The notes beneath the pieces are model-generated. The model did no database searches and was not told the origin of the DNA. It worked only from the letters and a program-made list of their open reading frames with translations. Positions 25,735 to 35,536 of a stretch of 64,000 nt of DNA are shown here, one piece after another (position 1 is the first letter of the stretch; each line of letters starts with the position of its first letter). Source of the DNA: Candidatus Aminicenantota bacterium (GTDB lineage Bacteria > Acidobacteriota > Aminicenantia > Aminicenantales > Saccharicenantaceae); contig JAGNLW010000001.1 in NCBI GenBank assembly GCA_017999365.1, positions 690,239 through 754,238 of the forward strand, in the 5' to 3' direction. The position numbers and the translations under genes are program-made.

Positions 25735-25753
25735 ACCACCGCCCGCCCCGGAA
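25735..25753 (+). repeat. 19-bp direct repeat, right copy
   Basis: Exact match to 24834-24852; begins 2 nt after the last REP of the cluster. Confidence 0.7.
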
Positions 25754-25792
25754 GGGAAGAGGCCCCGTCCCCTACCGCGGCGGGGGGAATCG

Positions 25793-25801
25793 TGATAAAA
25801 T
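25793..25801 (+). promoter_or_regulatory. Extended -10 upstream of ftsH
   Basis: TGA followed by TAAAAT (25796-25801), 26 nt before the ftsH ATG; no clear -35. Confidence 0.5.
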
Positions 25802-25827
25802 GGCCGGGCTAACAAGGATGGAGAATT

Positions 25828-27684
<1,857 letters not shown>

Positions 27685-27704
27685 GCCGGAGGAAGACGGG
27701 GACC

Positions 27705-28604
27705 ATGAGCCGAGAGACGCGCCGCCTGGACATCGGGGGCCGCCGCCTCGAGCTCGGCGACCGGGCCTGGCTCATGGGCATCGTCAACGTCACGCCCGAT
27801 TCGTTCGCGGACGGCGGCCGGTACGCCGATCCCGCCCGGGCCGTCGAACGCGGCCTGGCCCTCGTCGCGGAAGGCGCCGACATCGTCGACGTCGGCGGCG
27901 AGAGCACCCGGCCCGGTTCTCTCCCCGTGCCCGAGGCCGAGGAGACCGCTCGTGTCGTCCCCGTCGTCGCCGGCCTGCGCCGGGAGAGCCGGGCCCTCAT
28001 CTCCGTCGACACGGCCAAGGCCGCCGTGGCCCGGGCCGCCCTGGACGCCGGGGCCGACATCGTCAACGACATCAGCGCCTTCCGCTTCGACCCGGCCATG
28101 GCCGGCGTCGTGGCCCGCTCCGGCGCGGCCGCCGTCCTCATGCACATGAAAGGCACGCCGGCGACCATGCAGGACGATCCCCGCTACGACGACCTCGTCG
28201 GCGAGATCGCCGCCTTCCTCGACGACCGCCTCCGTGTCGCCGAGGCCGCGGGCGTCCCCCGCGAGCGGCTCGTCGTCGACCCGGGCATCGGTTTCGGCAA
28301 GACCGTCGATCACAACCTCGAGATCCTGCGCCGCGCGGCCGACTTCCACGCCCTCGGTCGGCCGCTCCTGCTCGGCTTCTCGCGCAAGGCCTTCCTGGGC
28401 CGTGTCCTCGGCGGCCTGCCGCCGGAGGAGCGGCTCGAGGCCACCCTCGCCGCCGCGGTCCTGGCCGTCGAGCGCGGCGCCCACATCCTGCGCGTCCACG
28501 ACGTCGGGCCGGTCTTCCGGGCCGTCCGCGCCGCCGAGGCCGTCCTGGCCGGCGGGCCCGCCGGGCCCGCGCCCGCCGAAGGGAGGGCCGGCCATGTTCG
28601 CTGA
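27705..28604 (+). CDS. folP: Dihydropteroate synthase
   Basis: A 299-residue TIM-barrel enzyme joining p-aminobenzoate and dihydropterin pyrophosphate in folate synthesis. LMGIVNVTPDSFADGGRY and DVGGESTRPGS are the two DHPS signatures. GFGKTVDHNLEIL and LGFSRKAFLG supply the pterin/phosphate-binding Lys and Arg/Lys. The start at 27705 is preceded by GGAGGAAGACGGGGACC. The 3' end overlaps the cdaA start by 11 nt. Confidence 0.93.
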   Translation: MSRETRRLDIGGRRLELGDRAWLMGIVNVTPDSFADGGRYADPARAVERGLALVAEGADIVDVGGESTRPGSLPVPEAEETARVVPVVAGLRRESRALISVDTAKAAVARAALDAGADIVNDISAFRFDPAMAGVVARSGAAAVLMHMKGTPATMQDDPRYDDLVGEIAAFLDDRLRVAEAAGVPRERLVVDPGIGFGKTVDHNLEILRRAADFHALGRPLLLGFSRKAFLGRVLGGLPPEERLEATLAAAVLAVERGAHILRVHDVGPVFRAVRAAEAVLAGGPAGPAPAEGRAGHVR

Positions 28605-29367
28605 GGCCTGGGCCGTCGTCCGCCAGATCACCGTTCTCGACGTCGTCGACATCCTCCTCATCGCCTTCATGATCTACTACATCGTCGTCCTCATCCGGGA
28701 CACGAAAGCCTATCAGGCGGCGGCCGGGCTGGCCCTGATCGGCGCCCTCTACCTCCTGACCGTCTGGGGGCACCTCGGCGTCTCCAACCGCATCATCCGC
28801 TCGTTCATCAACTACGTCATCATCGCCATCATCGTCCTGTTCCAGGCCGAGATCCGCCGCTTCCTGACCGAGATCGGCTCGCGGACGTTCCGCAAGCCCC
28901 TGGCCCTGCGCTCCTTCCAGGAGAAGATCGACGACCTCTTCCAGGCCATCGACTTCCTGTCCCAGAAGAAGATCGGCGCGCTGATCGCCATCGAGAAGGA
29001 GATCTCGCTGTCGACCTACGCCGACCGCGGCGCCGAGGTCGACGCCGTGCTGAGCAAGAACCTCCTCGTCTCCATCTTCTACCCCCACTCCCCGCTCCAC
29101 GACGGCGCCGTCGTCGTCAAGGGCGACCGCATCGTCGCGGCGGCCTGCCTGCTGCCCCTGCCGGCCGCCCACCGCCTGCGCAGCCCGTTCCAGACGCGGA
29201 CCCGCCACCTGGCCGCCATCGGCCTGTCCGAGGAGACGGACGCGCCCGTCATCGTTATCTCCGAGGAGACGGGGACCGTGTCCCTGGCCATCAAGGGCCA
29301 GCTGGAGCGCTTCGCCGACAAGGAGGACATGGAAAAGCGCCTCCTCGGCTACCTGAAGGACCGATGA
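28594..29367 (+). CDS. cdaA: Diadenylate cyclase CdaA
   Basis: A 257-residue membrane enzyme making c-di-AMP from two ATP. Three N-terminal transmembrane helices (about 15-35, 40-60, 65-85) precede the DAC domain. The DGA motif is at 170-172 (LHDGAVVV). The usual RHR motif is RHL at 204-206 (TRTRHLAAIGLSEETDA), a third-position change. The gene order cdaA, YbbR protein, glmM matches the conserved c-di-AMP/cell-wall module of Firmicutes. Start 28594 is chosen because the protein opens with its first membrane segment. Confidence 0.93.
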   Translation: MFAEAWAVVRQITVLDVVDILLIAFMIYYIVVLIRDTKAYQAAAGLALIGALYLLTVWGHLGVSNRIIRSFINYVIIAIIVLFQAEIRRFLTEIGSRTFRKPLALRSFQEKIDDLFQAIDFLSQKKIGALIAIEKEISLSTYADRGAEVDAVLSKNLLVSIFYPHSPLHDGAVVVKGDRIVAAACLLPLPAAHRLRSPFQTRTRHLAAIGLSEETDAPVIVISEETGTVSLAIKGQLERFADKEDMEKRLLGYLKDR

Positions 29368-30065
29368 GAAACACCGTTCGCAACCTGTTCGTCCGGGACT
29401 GGGAGCTGAAGCTCGTCTCGCTCCTCCTGGCCGTCGCCGTCTGGCTCCTGCTCGTCCCGGCCGAGAAGAAGTTCTCCGAAAAATCGCTGACCATCCCGCT
29501 CGAGACCCGCAACATCCCGGCCGGCCTGGAGATCGTCGAGAGGCCGGCGACGGCGATCGACGTCACCCTGCGGGCCCCCGACCGGACCCTCGACGAGATC
29601 GGCCCGTCGGCCCTGGTCGCCCGCGTCGACCTCGACCGGGCCACCGTCCTGCAGCAGGAGTACCCGCTCAACCCGTCGATGATCGCCGTGCCTCCGAGCG
29701 CCGAGGTGGTCAAGATCTCGCCCGGCAAGGTGACCATCAAGCTGGAGCGGACGGCCGAGGCCACCCTCGACCTCCACCCGACCGTGCGGGGCCGGCCGGC
29801 CCCGGGCTTCCGCATCGCCCGGACCGAGATCGAGCCGGCCAGCGTCGTCGTCCGCGGGCCCGAGAGCCGGGTCCGGGCCAAGGAAGCGGCCTCGACGGCC
29901 CCCATCGACGTCACCGGGCTGGCCGATTCGACCGTCTTCACGGCCGACATCATCCTGCCCCGGCCCGAGCTGCGGCTGGCCTCGCCGGAGACGAGCGCCC
30001 GCATCACGGTCCTGGTCGAGCCCGATCCGTCCGTCGCGGAGAAGGCCCCGGTCCGGAAGAAATGA
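29364..30065 (+). CDS. YbbR-domain protein (CdaR-like regulator of CdaA)
   Basis: A 233-residue protein with one N-terminal transmembrane helix (LVSLLLAVAVWLLLVP) and tandem YbbR repeats outside the membrane. It overlaps cdaA by ATGA and glmM by ATGA. In other bacteria the YbbR protein CdaR binds and tunes CdaA; the same role is inferred from position and architecture. Confidence 0.88.
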   Translation: MRNTVRNLFVRDWELKLVSLLLAVAVWLLLVPAEKKFSEKSLTIPLETRNIPAGLEIVERPATAIDVTLRAPDRTLDEIGPSALVARVDLDRATVLQQEYPLNPSMIAVPPSAEVVKISPGKVTIKLERTAEATLDLHPTVRGRPAPGFRIARTEIEPASVVVRGPESRVRAKEAASTAPIDVTGLADSTVFTADIILPRPELRLASPETSARITVLVEPDPSVAEKAPVRKK

Positions 30066-31417
30066 GCGCCCGCAAGAAGCTCTTCGGCACGGACGGCGTG
30101 CGGGCGGTCGCCGGGACGTTCCCCCTCGACCCACCGACCATCTCCCGTCTCGGGTCGGCCCTGGTGGACTTGCTCGAGCGCACAGGCCAGGGGGCGCGGA
30201 TCCTGGTCGGCCGCGACACCCGCGAGTCGGGCCCCTGGATGGAGCGGGCCCTGGCCCGCGGCGTCCGGGCCGCCGGCGGCGAGGTCGTCTCGGCCGGCGT
30301 CATCCCGACCTCGGCCGTCTCCTACCTGACCAAGACCCACGGCTTCGCGGCCGGGGCGGTCATCTCGGCCTCGCACAATCCCTTCCGGGACAACGGCATC
30401 AAGGTCTTCTCGCCGCTCGGCGTCAAGATCCCCGACGAGTGGGAGCTCGAGATCGAGGCCGAGGTCCTCGAGGGCCGGGGGCGGCTGCCCGGCCACGAAA
30501 CCGACGTCCCCTTCGATCCGGCGCTGGCCGGCGATTACGCCGATTACCTGGCCGGCCGGGTCCGCGTCGCGCGGCCGCCGGACGGCTTCCGGGTCGTCGT
30601 CGACTGCGCCAACGGGGCCAGCTCGGCCGTGGCCCCGGGCCTCCTGGGCCGCCTGGGCTTCGCGGTCGAGGCCCTCAACGCGGCGCCCGACGGCGTCAAC
30701 ATCAACGCCGGCTGCGGCTCCCTCCATCCCGAGGGGCTGGCCGCCCGCGTCCGCGAGACGGGCGCGGCGCTCGGCGTCGCCTACGATGGGGACGCCGACC
30801 GGGCCCTGTGGGTGGACGGCGACGGGCGCCTGCTCAGCGGGGACCACACCCTCTACGTCCAGGCCCTGCACATGAAGGAGGCCGGGCGCCTGCGGACGGG
30901 CTCCGTCGTGGCCACGACCATGAGCAACATGGGCCTCGAGCGGGCCCTCGAAGCGCGCGGCATCGGGCTCGTCCGCACCAAGGTCGGCGACAAGTACGTC
31001 CACGAGGAGATGGTCGCCCGCGGCGCCAACCTCGGCGGCGAACAGTCGGGCCACACCATCTTCCTCGACGACCTGCCGACCGGCGACGGGCTGCTGACCT
31101 CGCTGCGGATGCTCGAGGTCCTGGCCGAGCGGGGCGGCAGCCTGGCCGGCCTCGTCGAGGGCTTCGTCGAATACCCCCAGACGCTCGTCAACGTCCGGGT
31201 GCGCAAGAAACCGGACTTCGCCGGCTACCCGGAGATCACGGCCGCCGTCGAGGTGGTCAAGGCCAGCCTCGGGCGGGAGGGGCGGATCGACCTCCGCTAC
31301 TCCGGCACGGAGCCGCTGGCCCGGGTCATGGTCGAGGCCCGCGACCGGGCCACGGTCGACTCGTGCGCAAGGCTCGTCGCCGAGGCCGTCCGCCGGCACC
31401 TCGGCGAAAAACACTGA
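30062..31417 (+). CDS. glmM: Phosphoglucosamine mutase
   Basis: A 451-residue alpha-D-phosphohexomutase. It opens with KKLFGTDGVRAVAG. The active-site phosphoserine is Ser104 in ISASHNPFRDNGIK. The metal loop is DGDADRALWVD and the substrate-binding loop is GGEQSGHTIF. RYSGTEPLARVMVEA is the phosphate-binding C-terminus. It turns glucosamine-6-P into glucosamine-1-P for UDP-GlcNAc and peptidoglycan. Its clustering with cdaA matches known GlmM-CdaA interaction. Confidence 0.95.
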   Translation: MSARKKLFGTDGVRAVAGTFPLDPPTISRLGSALVDLLERTGQGARILVGRDTRESGPWMERALARGVRAAGGEVVSAGVIPTSAVSYLTKTHGFAAGAVISASHNPFRDNGIKVFSPLGVKIPDEWELEIEAEVLEGRGRLPGHETDVPFDPALAGDYADYLAGRVRVARPPDGFRVVVDCANGASSAVAPGLLGRLGFAVEALNAAPDGVNINAGCGSLHPEGLAARVRETGAALGVAYDGDADRALWVDGDGRLLSGDHTLYVQALHMKEAGRLRTGSVVATTMSNMGLERALEARGIGLVRTKVGDKYVHEEMVARGANLGGEQSGHTIFLDDLPTGDGLLTSLRMLEVLAERGGSLAGLVEGFVEYPQTLVNVRVRKKPDFAGYPEITAAVEVVKASLGREGRIDLRYSGTEPLARVMVEARDRATVDSCARLVAEAVRRHLGEKH

Positions 31418-31435
31418 TCCGTCACGGAGGACGCC

Positions 31436-32143
31436 ATGAGACTGGCCGTCAATATCGATCATTTCGCCACGTTGCGGGAGGCCCGGCGGGCCGCCGAGCC
31501 CGAGCCGGTCCTGGCGGCCCTGCTGGCCGAGCAGGCCGGGGCCCACGGCATCGTCTGCCACATCCGGGCCGACCGGCGCCACATCAAGGAACGGGACCTG
31601 CGGGCCCTGCGCCAGGCCGTCAAAACCAAACTCAACGTCGAGATGGCCGCGACCGAGGAGATGAAGCGCGTCGCCCTCGAGATCAGGCCCGACGTCGTCT
31701 CGCTCGTCCCCGAGCGGCCCGAGGAGCTGACGACGGAAGGCGGGCTCAAGGTCGCGGCCAACCGCCGGGCCCTCGGCCCGCACATCGAGGCCCTGAAGGG
31801 GGCCGGCATCCGGACGAGCATCTTCATCGACACCAGCCTGGAGGAGATCACGGCGGCCCGGGAGATCGGCGTCGACCTCATCGAGATCAACACCGGCAAG
31901 TTCGCCGAGCTCGGCGAGGGGCCGGCGCGCGACGAGGCCCTCGAGGCCGTCCGCCGGGCGGCCGCGCACGGCCGGGCGCTCGGGCTCGAGGTCCACGGCG
32001 GGCACGGTCTGGATTACCGGAACGTCGGCCCCATCGTGGCCATCCCCGAGATCGCCGAGCTCAGTATCGGCTTCGCCATCGTCGCCCGCGCGGCCATCGT
32101 CGGCATCGAGCGGGCGGTCATCGACATGCTCGCACTGCTCTAA
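31436..32143 (+). CDS. pdxJ: Pyridoxine 5'-phosphate synthase
   Basis: A 235-residue TIM barrel of the PdxJ family. MRLAVNIDHFATLREARR carries the conserved N-terminal residues, and CHIRADRRHIKERDL, INTGKFAEL and EVHGGHGLDYRNV supply the rest of the site. It condenses 3-amino-1-phosphohydroxyacetone with deoxyxylulose-5-P in the DXP-dependent B6 pathway. A GGAGGACGCC Shine-Dalgarno precedes the ATG. A long palindrome begins 3 nt after the stop. Confidence 0.95.
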   Translation: MRLAVNIDHFATLREARRAAEPEPVLAALLAEQAGAHGIVCHIRADRRHIKERDLRALRQAVKTKLNVEMAATEEMKRVALEIRPDVVSLVPERPEELTTEGGLKVAANRRALGPHIEALKGAGIRTSIFIDTSLEEITAAREIGVDLIEINTGKFAELGEGPARDEALEAVRRAAAHGRALGLEVHGGHGLDYRNVGPIVAIPEIAELSIGFAIVARAAIVGIERAVIDMLALL

Positions 32144-32145
32144 AT

Positions 32146-32206
32146 GGGGACATGATACCCTGTCCCCTATTTTGCCCCGAAATGGGGGACCGGGTATCAT
32201 GTCCCC
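32146..32206. repeat. Long palindrome, second REP-like family, copy 2
   Basis: Perfect 15-bp outer arms GGGGACATGATACCC (32146-32160) and GGGTATCATGTCCCC (32192-32206). A nested stem pairs GTCCCC-TATTT (32162-32172) with AAATGGGGGAC (32180-32190). It lies between pdxJ and the next gene and may terminate pdxJ transcription. Confidence 0.85.
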
Positions 32207-32219
32207 CGGGAGATTGGAA

Positions 32220-33446
32220 ATGGACATGACGATCGACGGCGAACGGCTCCGGCGCGACCTCGAGGAGCTGGGCCGCATCGGCCGCGACGAGCGCGGCGGC
32301 GTCAGCCGGCCCTCGTTCAGCCCGGCCGACCTCGAGGCCCGGGCCTGGCTCAAGGGGAAGATCGAGGAAGCCGGCCTGTGCTACCGCCAGGACGGCGCGG
32401 GCAACCAGTTCGGCCGGCTCGAGTGCGCCCCGCGGACGGTCATGGCCGGCTCCCACATCGACACCGTGCCGCACGGCGGCATGTTCGACGGCGCGGCCGG
32501 GGTCCTGGCCGCCCTCGAGGCCGTGCGCCGCGTCGCCGAGGAGAAGGTCCCTCTCCAGAAGGCCCTCGAGGTCGCCTCGTTCACGGACGAGGAGGGCAAC
32601 CTCGTCGGCGACTTCCTGGGCAGCCGGGCCTTCGTGGGCCTTCTCGACGAAGCCGAGGTCCGCGGCGGCCGGACCTCGTTCGGCCTGCCGTTCGCGGAGA
32701 TCCTGAAGAAGACGCCCTTCACGGCCGAGTCGATCCTCTCCGCCCACCGCTCGCGGCCCGACCTCGGGGCCTACCTCGAGCTCCACATCGAGCAGGGCCC
32801 TGTCCTCGAGGACGAGGGCGTGCCCGTCGGTATCGTCGAGCGCATCGCCGGCAAGCACTACCGCCAGTGCGCCTTCGTCGGCGAGGCGGGGCACGCCGGG
32901 ACGATCCCCCTCGAGCTCCGCCGCGACGCCTTCCTGGGGCTGGCCGACTTCGCCCTCAAGGCGACGCAGCTCGTCGCGACCCGGCACTACGGGGCGATGC
33001 TGACCGTGGGGCGCGCCGCCCTCCACCCCGGGTCGTTCAGCGTCATCCCCGGCCGGGCCGATTTCACGCTGGAGTTCCGCTCTGCCGCGGCGGACGACCT
33101 GGCCGCCGTCGAGCGCGAGGTCTTCGCCCTGGCCGAGGACGTGGCCTCGACGCGCGGGCTCGCCTTCCACTCGCGGACCGTCGACCGGACGGCGCCCGTG
33201 GCGGTCGCGCCGCGGCTCGTCGCTCTCTTGGAGGAGGAGTGCCGGACGCTCGGCTATCCTTCGATGCGGGTGACGAGCGGGGCCGGCCACGACGCCCAGA
33301 TCCTGGCCGGGGTGTGCGACGCGGGCATGATCTTCATCCCCTCGCCCGACGGCATCAGCCACGCGCCCGAGGAGCGGGTCGACTGGGACGCCCTGGAAAA
33401 AGGCGCCAACGTCCTGCTGCGGGCCCTGATCAAGCTCGCCGCTTAG
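32220..33446 (+). CDS. M20-family amidohydrolase (N-carbamoyl-amino acid hydrolase/allantoate amidohydrolase-like)
   Basis: A 408-residue M20 metallohydrolase. Di-metal ligands are in GSHIDTVPHGGMFDGAAGVL, SFTDEEGN and LELHIEQGPVLEDEG. MRVTSGAGHDAQILA is the C-terminal ligand loop. The hydantoinase/carbamoylase (HyuC/AllC) branch is indicated by the HIEQGPVLE motif. Likely it removes a carbamoyl group from N-carbamoyl amino acids, ureidoglycolate precursors or beta-alanine derivatives; the exact substrate cannot be told. The start at 32220 has GGGAG 7 nt upstream; an earlier ATG at 32172 lies in the palindrome. Its stop overlaps the convergent gene's stop. Confidence 0.87.
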   Translation: MDMTIDGERLRRDLEELGRIGRDERGGVSRPSFSPADLEARAWLKGKIEEAGLCYRQDGAGNQFGRLECAPRTVMAGSHIDTVPHGGMFDGAAGVLAALEAVRRVAEEKVPLQKALEVASFTDEEGNLVGDFLGSRAFVGLLDEAEVRGGRTSFGLPFAEILKKTPFTAESILSAHRSRPDLGAYLELHIEQGPVLEDEGVPVGIVERIAGKHYRQCAFVGEAGHAGTIPLELRRDAFLGLADFALKATQLVATRHYGAMLTVGRAALHPGSFSVIPGRADFTLEFRSAAADDLAAVEREVFALAEDVASTRGLAFHSRTVDRTAPVAVAPRLVALLEEECRTLGYPSMRVTSGAGHDAQILAGVCDAGMIFIPSPDGISHAPEERVDWDALEKGANVLLRALIKLAA

Positions 33447-34642
33447 CGCACGCCGCGGCCGAAGACGACGACCTTCCGCTCGCCGATGAGCGGCCAGCCG
33501 TTCTTCCAGTCGTATTCCTCGTAGCCCTCGGGCATGGGATTGACCCGGATGACGCAGGCGCCGCGGGCCCCGGCCCCGGCGTTGTGGTCGATGCGGTCGG
33601 AGAAGTCCCAGCCGTCGCCGTAGGTCTTGGCGTTGTGGGAACGGTCCGGGCGCCCCGGCCGGCGGGGGTCGCCCTTGAGCGACCGCTGGGGCTTGACCAG
33701 CCGGTAGGGACCTTCGCCGGTGAGCCGCCCCGTGTCCTTCTCGTAGGCCGCCGGGTCCATGAGCTTCCCGTCCCTCTCGTAGGCGAGCAGGAGCCAGGGA
33801 TCGCCCGGGATCCTACGGCCGTTCCTGACCCCCGGCGGGACCAGGGCCGGCCGCTCGAGCAGGGTCCTCTCGGGGTCCGTGATGGCCAGGGGAGCGTCGT
33901 AGTAGTAGCCCCGGGGGAACGGCGCGGTGATCTCCTCGATGGCGTGGTCCGTGCTGTATCCGTCGGGGGCGAAGACGGTGACGCCGGTGACTCCGGTCAG
34001 ATAGACCTTGGCCGCCGCGAGCAGGTCGATGATGCGGACACCCGTGTAGGTCGCGTACTCGTCGCGCCTCTGGGTCGACTTGTTCATGAGCAGGAACTGG
34101 CTGTGGACCGGGAGAGCGCGGACCTCGTCCCAGCCGAGGACGACGGCGGGCGCCTGGGGCAGTCCCGGGCGGCTGGCCGCGTCCCCGGGATTGCGGAGGC
34201 CGGCGGCCTCGGCGCCGTTGGCCGTCCCGTCGCCGTCGGAATCCCGGCCGTCGATGGCCGCGAAGGCCTCGAAGGTCCGGCCGGCCCGCTTGTAATCGAG
34301 CCCGTAGGCGTTGAGGGTGGCTTCGTAGTCCTTGGGCACACCCGTCTTGTACCGGGCGTTGGGGAAGACGATGAGGTGGCAGTAGCTGCAGGGGCTGACT
34401 TCCCGTTCGGTGTCCGTGCCGCGGACCCCGCCGCGGTGGCAGGTCTGGCAGTCGTCGAGGCGGGTCCCGGAGACGCCCGGGTACTGCCGGACGAAGCCGC
34501 GCATGTCGGCGTCGTTCTCGTGCCCGACGTAGGCCCGCGACTTGACGGCGTCCTGGCCCGCTCGGGCGGCGAGTCCGATGCCGGTCCCGGCCAGGGCGAC
34601 TATCAGCGCCAGCACGCCGGCGGTTTTAGTGAGATGTCTCAT
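33443..34642 (-). CDS. Diheme c-type cytochrome with molybdopterin-oxidoreductase-like domain
   Basis: A 399-residue exported protein with an N-terminal signal (LALIVALAGTGIGLAARA). Two heme-binding CxxCH motifs are at 65-69 (CQTCH) and 85-89 (CSYCH). A D-x-D-x-D calcium loop, DGRDSDGDGTANGAE, is at about 131-145. The C-terminal ~240 residues (LGWDEVRALPVHSQFLLMN, TGVRIIDLLAAAKVY, VFAPDGYSTDH, LLLAYERDGKLM) recall the sulfite-oxidase/YedY fold (PF00174). The cysteine that ligates Mo is not in its usual place. A fold resemblance without a functional cofactor site is therefore likely. The start at 34642 follows GGAGGGG. Confidence 0.72.
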   Translation of the reverse strand: MRHLTKTAGVLALIVALAGTGIGLAARAGQDAVKSRAYVGHENDADMRGFVRQYPGVSGTRLDDCQTCHRGGVRGTDTEREVSPCSYCHLIVFPNARYKTGVPKDYEATLNAYGLDYKRAGRTFEAFAAIDGRDSDGDGTANGAEAAGLRNPGDAASRPGLPQAPAVVLGWDEVRALPVHSQFLLMNKSTQRRDEYATYTGVRIIDLLAAAKVYLTGVTGVTVFAPDGYSTDHAIEEITAPFPRGYYYDAPLAITDPERTLLERPALVPPGVRNGRRIPGDPWLLLAYERDGKLMDPAAYEKDTGRLTGEGPYRLVKPQRSLKGDPRRPGRPDRSHNAKTYGDGWDFSDRIDHNAGAGARGACVIRVNPMPEGYEEYDWKNGWPLIGERKVVVFGRGVR

Positions 34643-34677
34643 GCTCCCCTCCAAGGGGGGGCATCATACCACAAATG

Positions 34678-34686
34678 TGATAGAAT
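34678..34686 (+). promoter_or_regulatory. Extended -10 promoter element
   Basis: TGA followed by TAGAAT (34681-34686), 19 nt upstream of the ATG at 34706. Confidence 0.5.
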
Positions 34687-34705
34687 CTGAGAGAGGAACG
34701 AACCC

Positions 34706-35536
34706 ATGAACGGATCCCGTCAAAGCGCGTGGACGGCCGGGCTGGCCCTGCTCCTCGCGGGCATGGCCGCGGCCCAGGTCCCGTCCGCCTCGAGCCGCCG
34801 GGCCGCCGGGCCGGTCAAGGCCGACGGCGCGATCGGCGACTGGACCGGATCTGCAACCGTGCGCGACGCCAAGTCCGGCGTCGAGTTCTCCTTCCAGAAC
34901 GACGGCGAACGGCTCTGGGTCCTGGCCGTCGTCAAGGGCGCCAAGGCCCTCGAGTCCCTGGAATCGAGCGGCCTGACCGTCCTCTCCGGTCCGCCCGGAC
35001 GCCGGAAGCCCGGCCGCGGCGTCCTGTTCCTCGTCCGCGCCCTGCCGCCCGATAGCTACATCTACTGGCGGGAGAGCCAGGGCCAGTTCCTGACCGAAGA
35101 GGACAAGCGGATCATCCGCGCGGGCGGCCCGCGAGAGGACACCTTCGCTTTCGCCGTCGGCGCCCGCGGCAGCATCAACGGCCCGCTGCGCCGCCGGAGC
35201 GACGCCGAGCCGCCCGGCTTCGGCTTCTCCGGGGGGGCCGGGGGGGCCGTCTACGAGTTCGAGATCCCCCTGGCCTCGCCCGACCTGGTCCCCGGCGGGC
35301 TGGGCGTCCCGGCCGGCGAAAAGGTGCGCCTGGTCTTCGAGTGGGGCGGCGCGGCCCGCAAGGTCCTCGGCACCAAGGCCGCCCGGGAGACGCCGCCCGC
35401 GGAGAAGGGCGGTCTGTCCGGCGTCGCCACCCCGGCCCAGGAGTTCCTCAACAGCCTCGACGCCCTCTCGCGGCCCCGCATCGAGACAAGGACGTTCACC
35501 TTCGCCGTCGAGCTGGCCCTGGCAGGCGCGCGCTAG
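34706..35536 (+). CDS. Secreted CBM9/DOMON-like protein
   Basis: A 276-residue protein with a signal peptide (AGLALLLAGMAAAQ). The mature domain begins PVKADGAIGDWTGSATVRDA and has FSFQNDGERLWVLAVVK, the entry strands of a CBM9-type beta-sandwich often found in surface proteins. The stop codon abuts the ATG of the dihydrouridine synthase gene. The ligand is unknown. Confidence 0.72.
   Translation: MNGSRQSAWTAGLALLLAGMAAAQVPSASSRRAAGPVKADGAIGDWTGSATVRDAKSGVEFSFQNDGERLWVLAVVKGAKALESLESSGLTVLSGPPGRRKPGRGVLFLVRALPPDSYIYWRESQGQFLTEEDKRIIRAGGPREDTFAFAVGARGSINGPLRRRSDAEPPGFGFSGGAGGAVYEFEIPLASPDLVPGGLGVPAGEKVRLVFEWGGAARKVLGTKAARETPPAEKGGLSGVATPAQEFLNSLDALSRPRIETRTFTFAVELALAGAR

Noticed and set aside
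29291..32353. 1020-codon open frame on the minus strand
   Set aside because: It is antisense to the YbbR gene, glmM, pdxJ and others and has no family signature; long antisense frames are a by-product of high GC.
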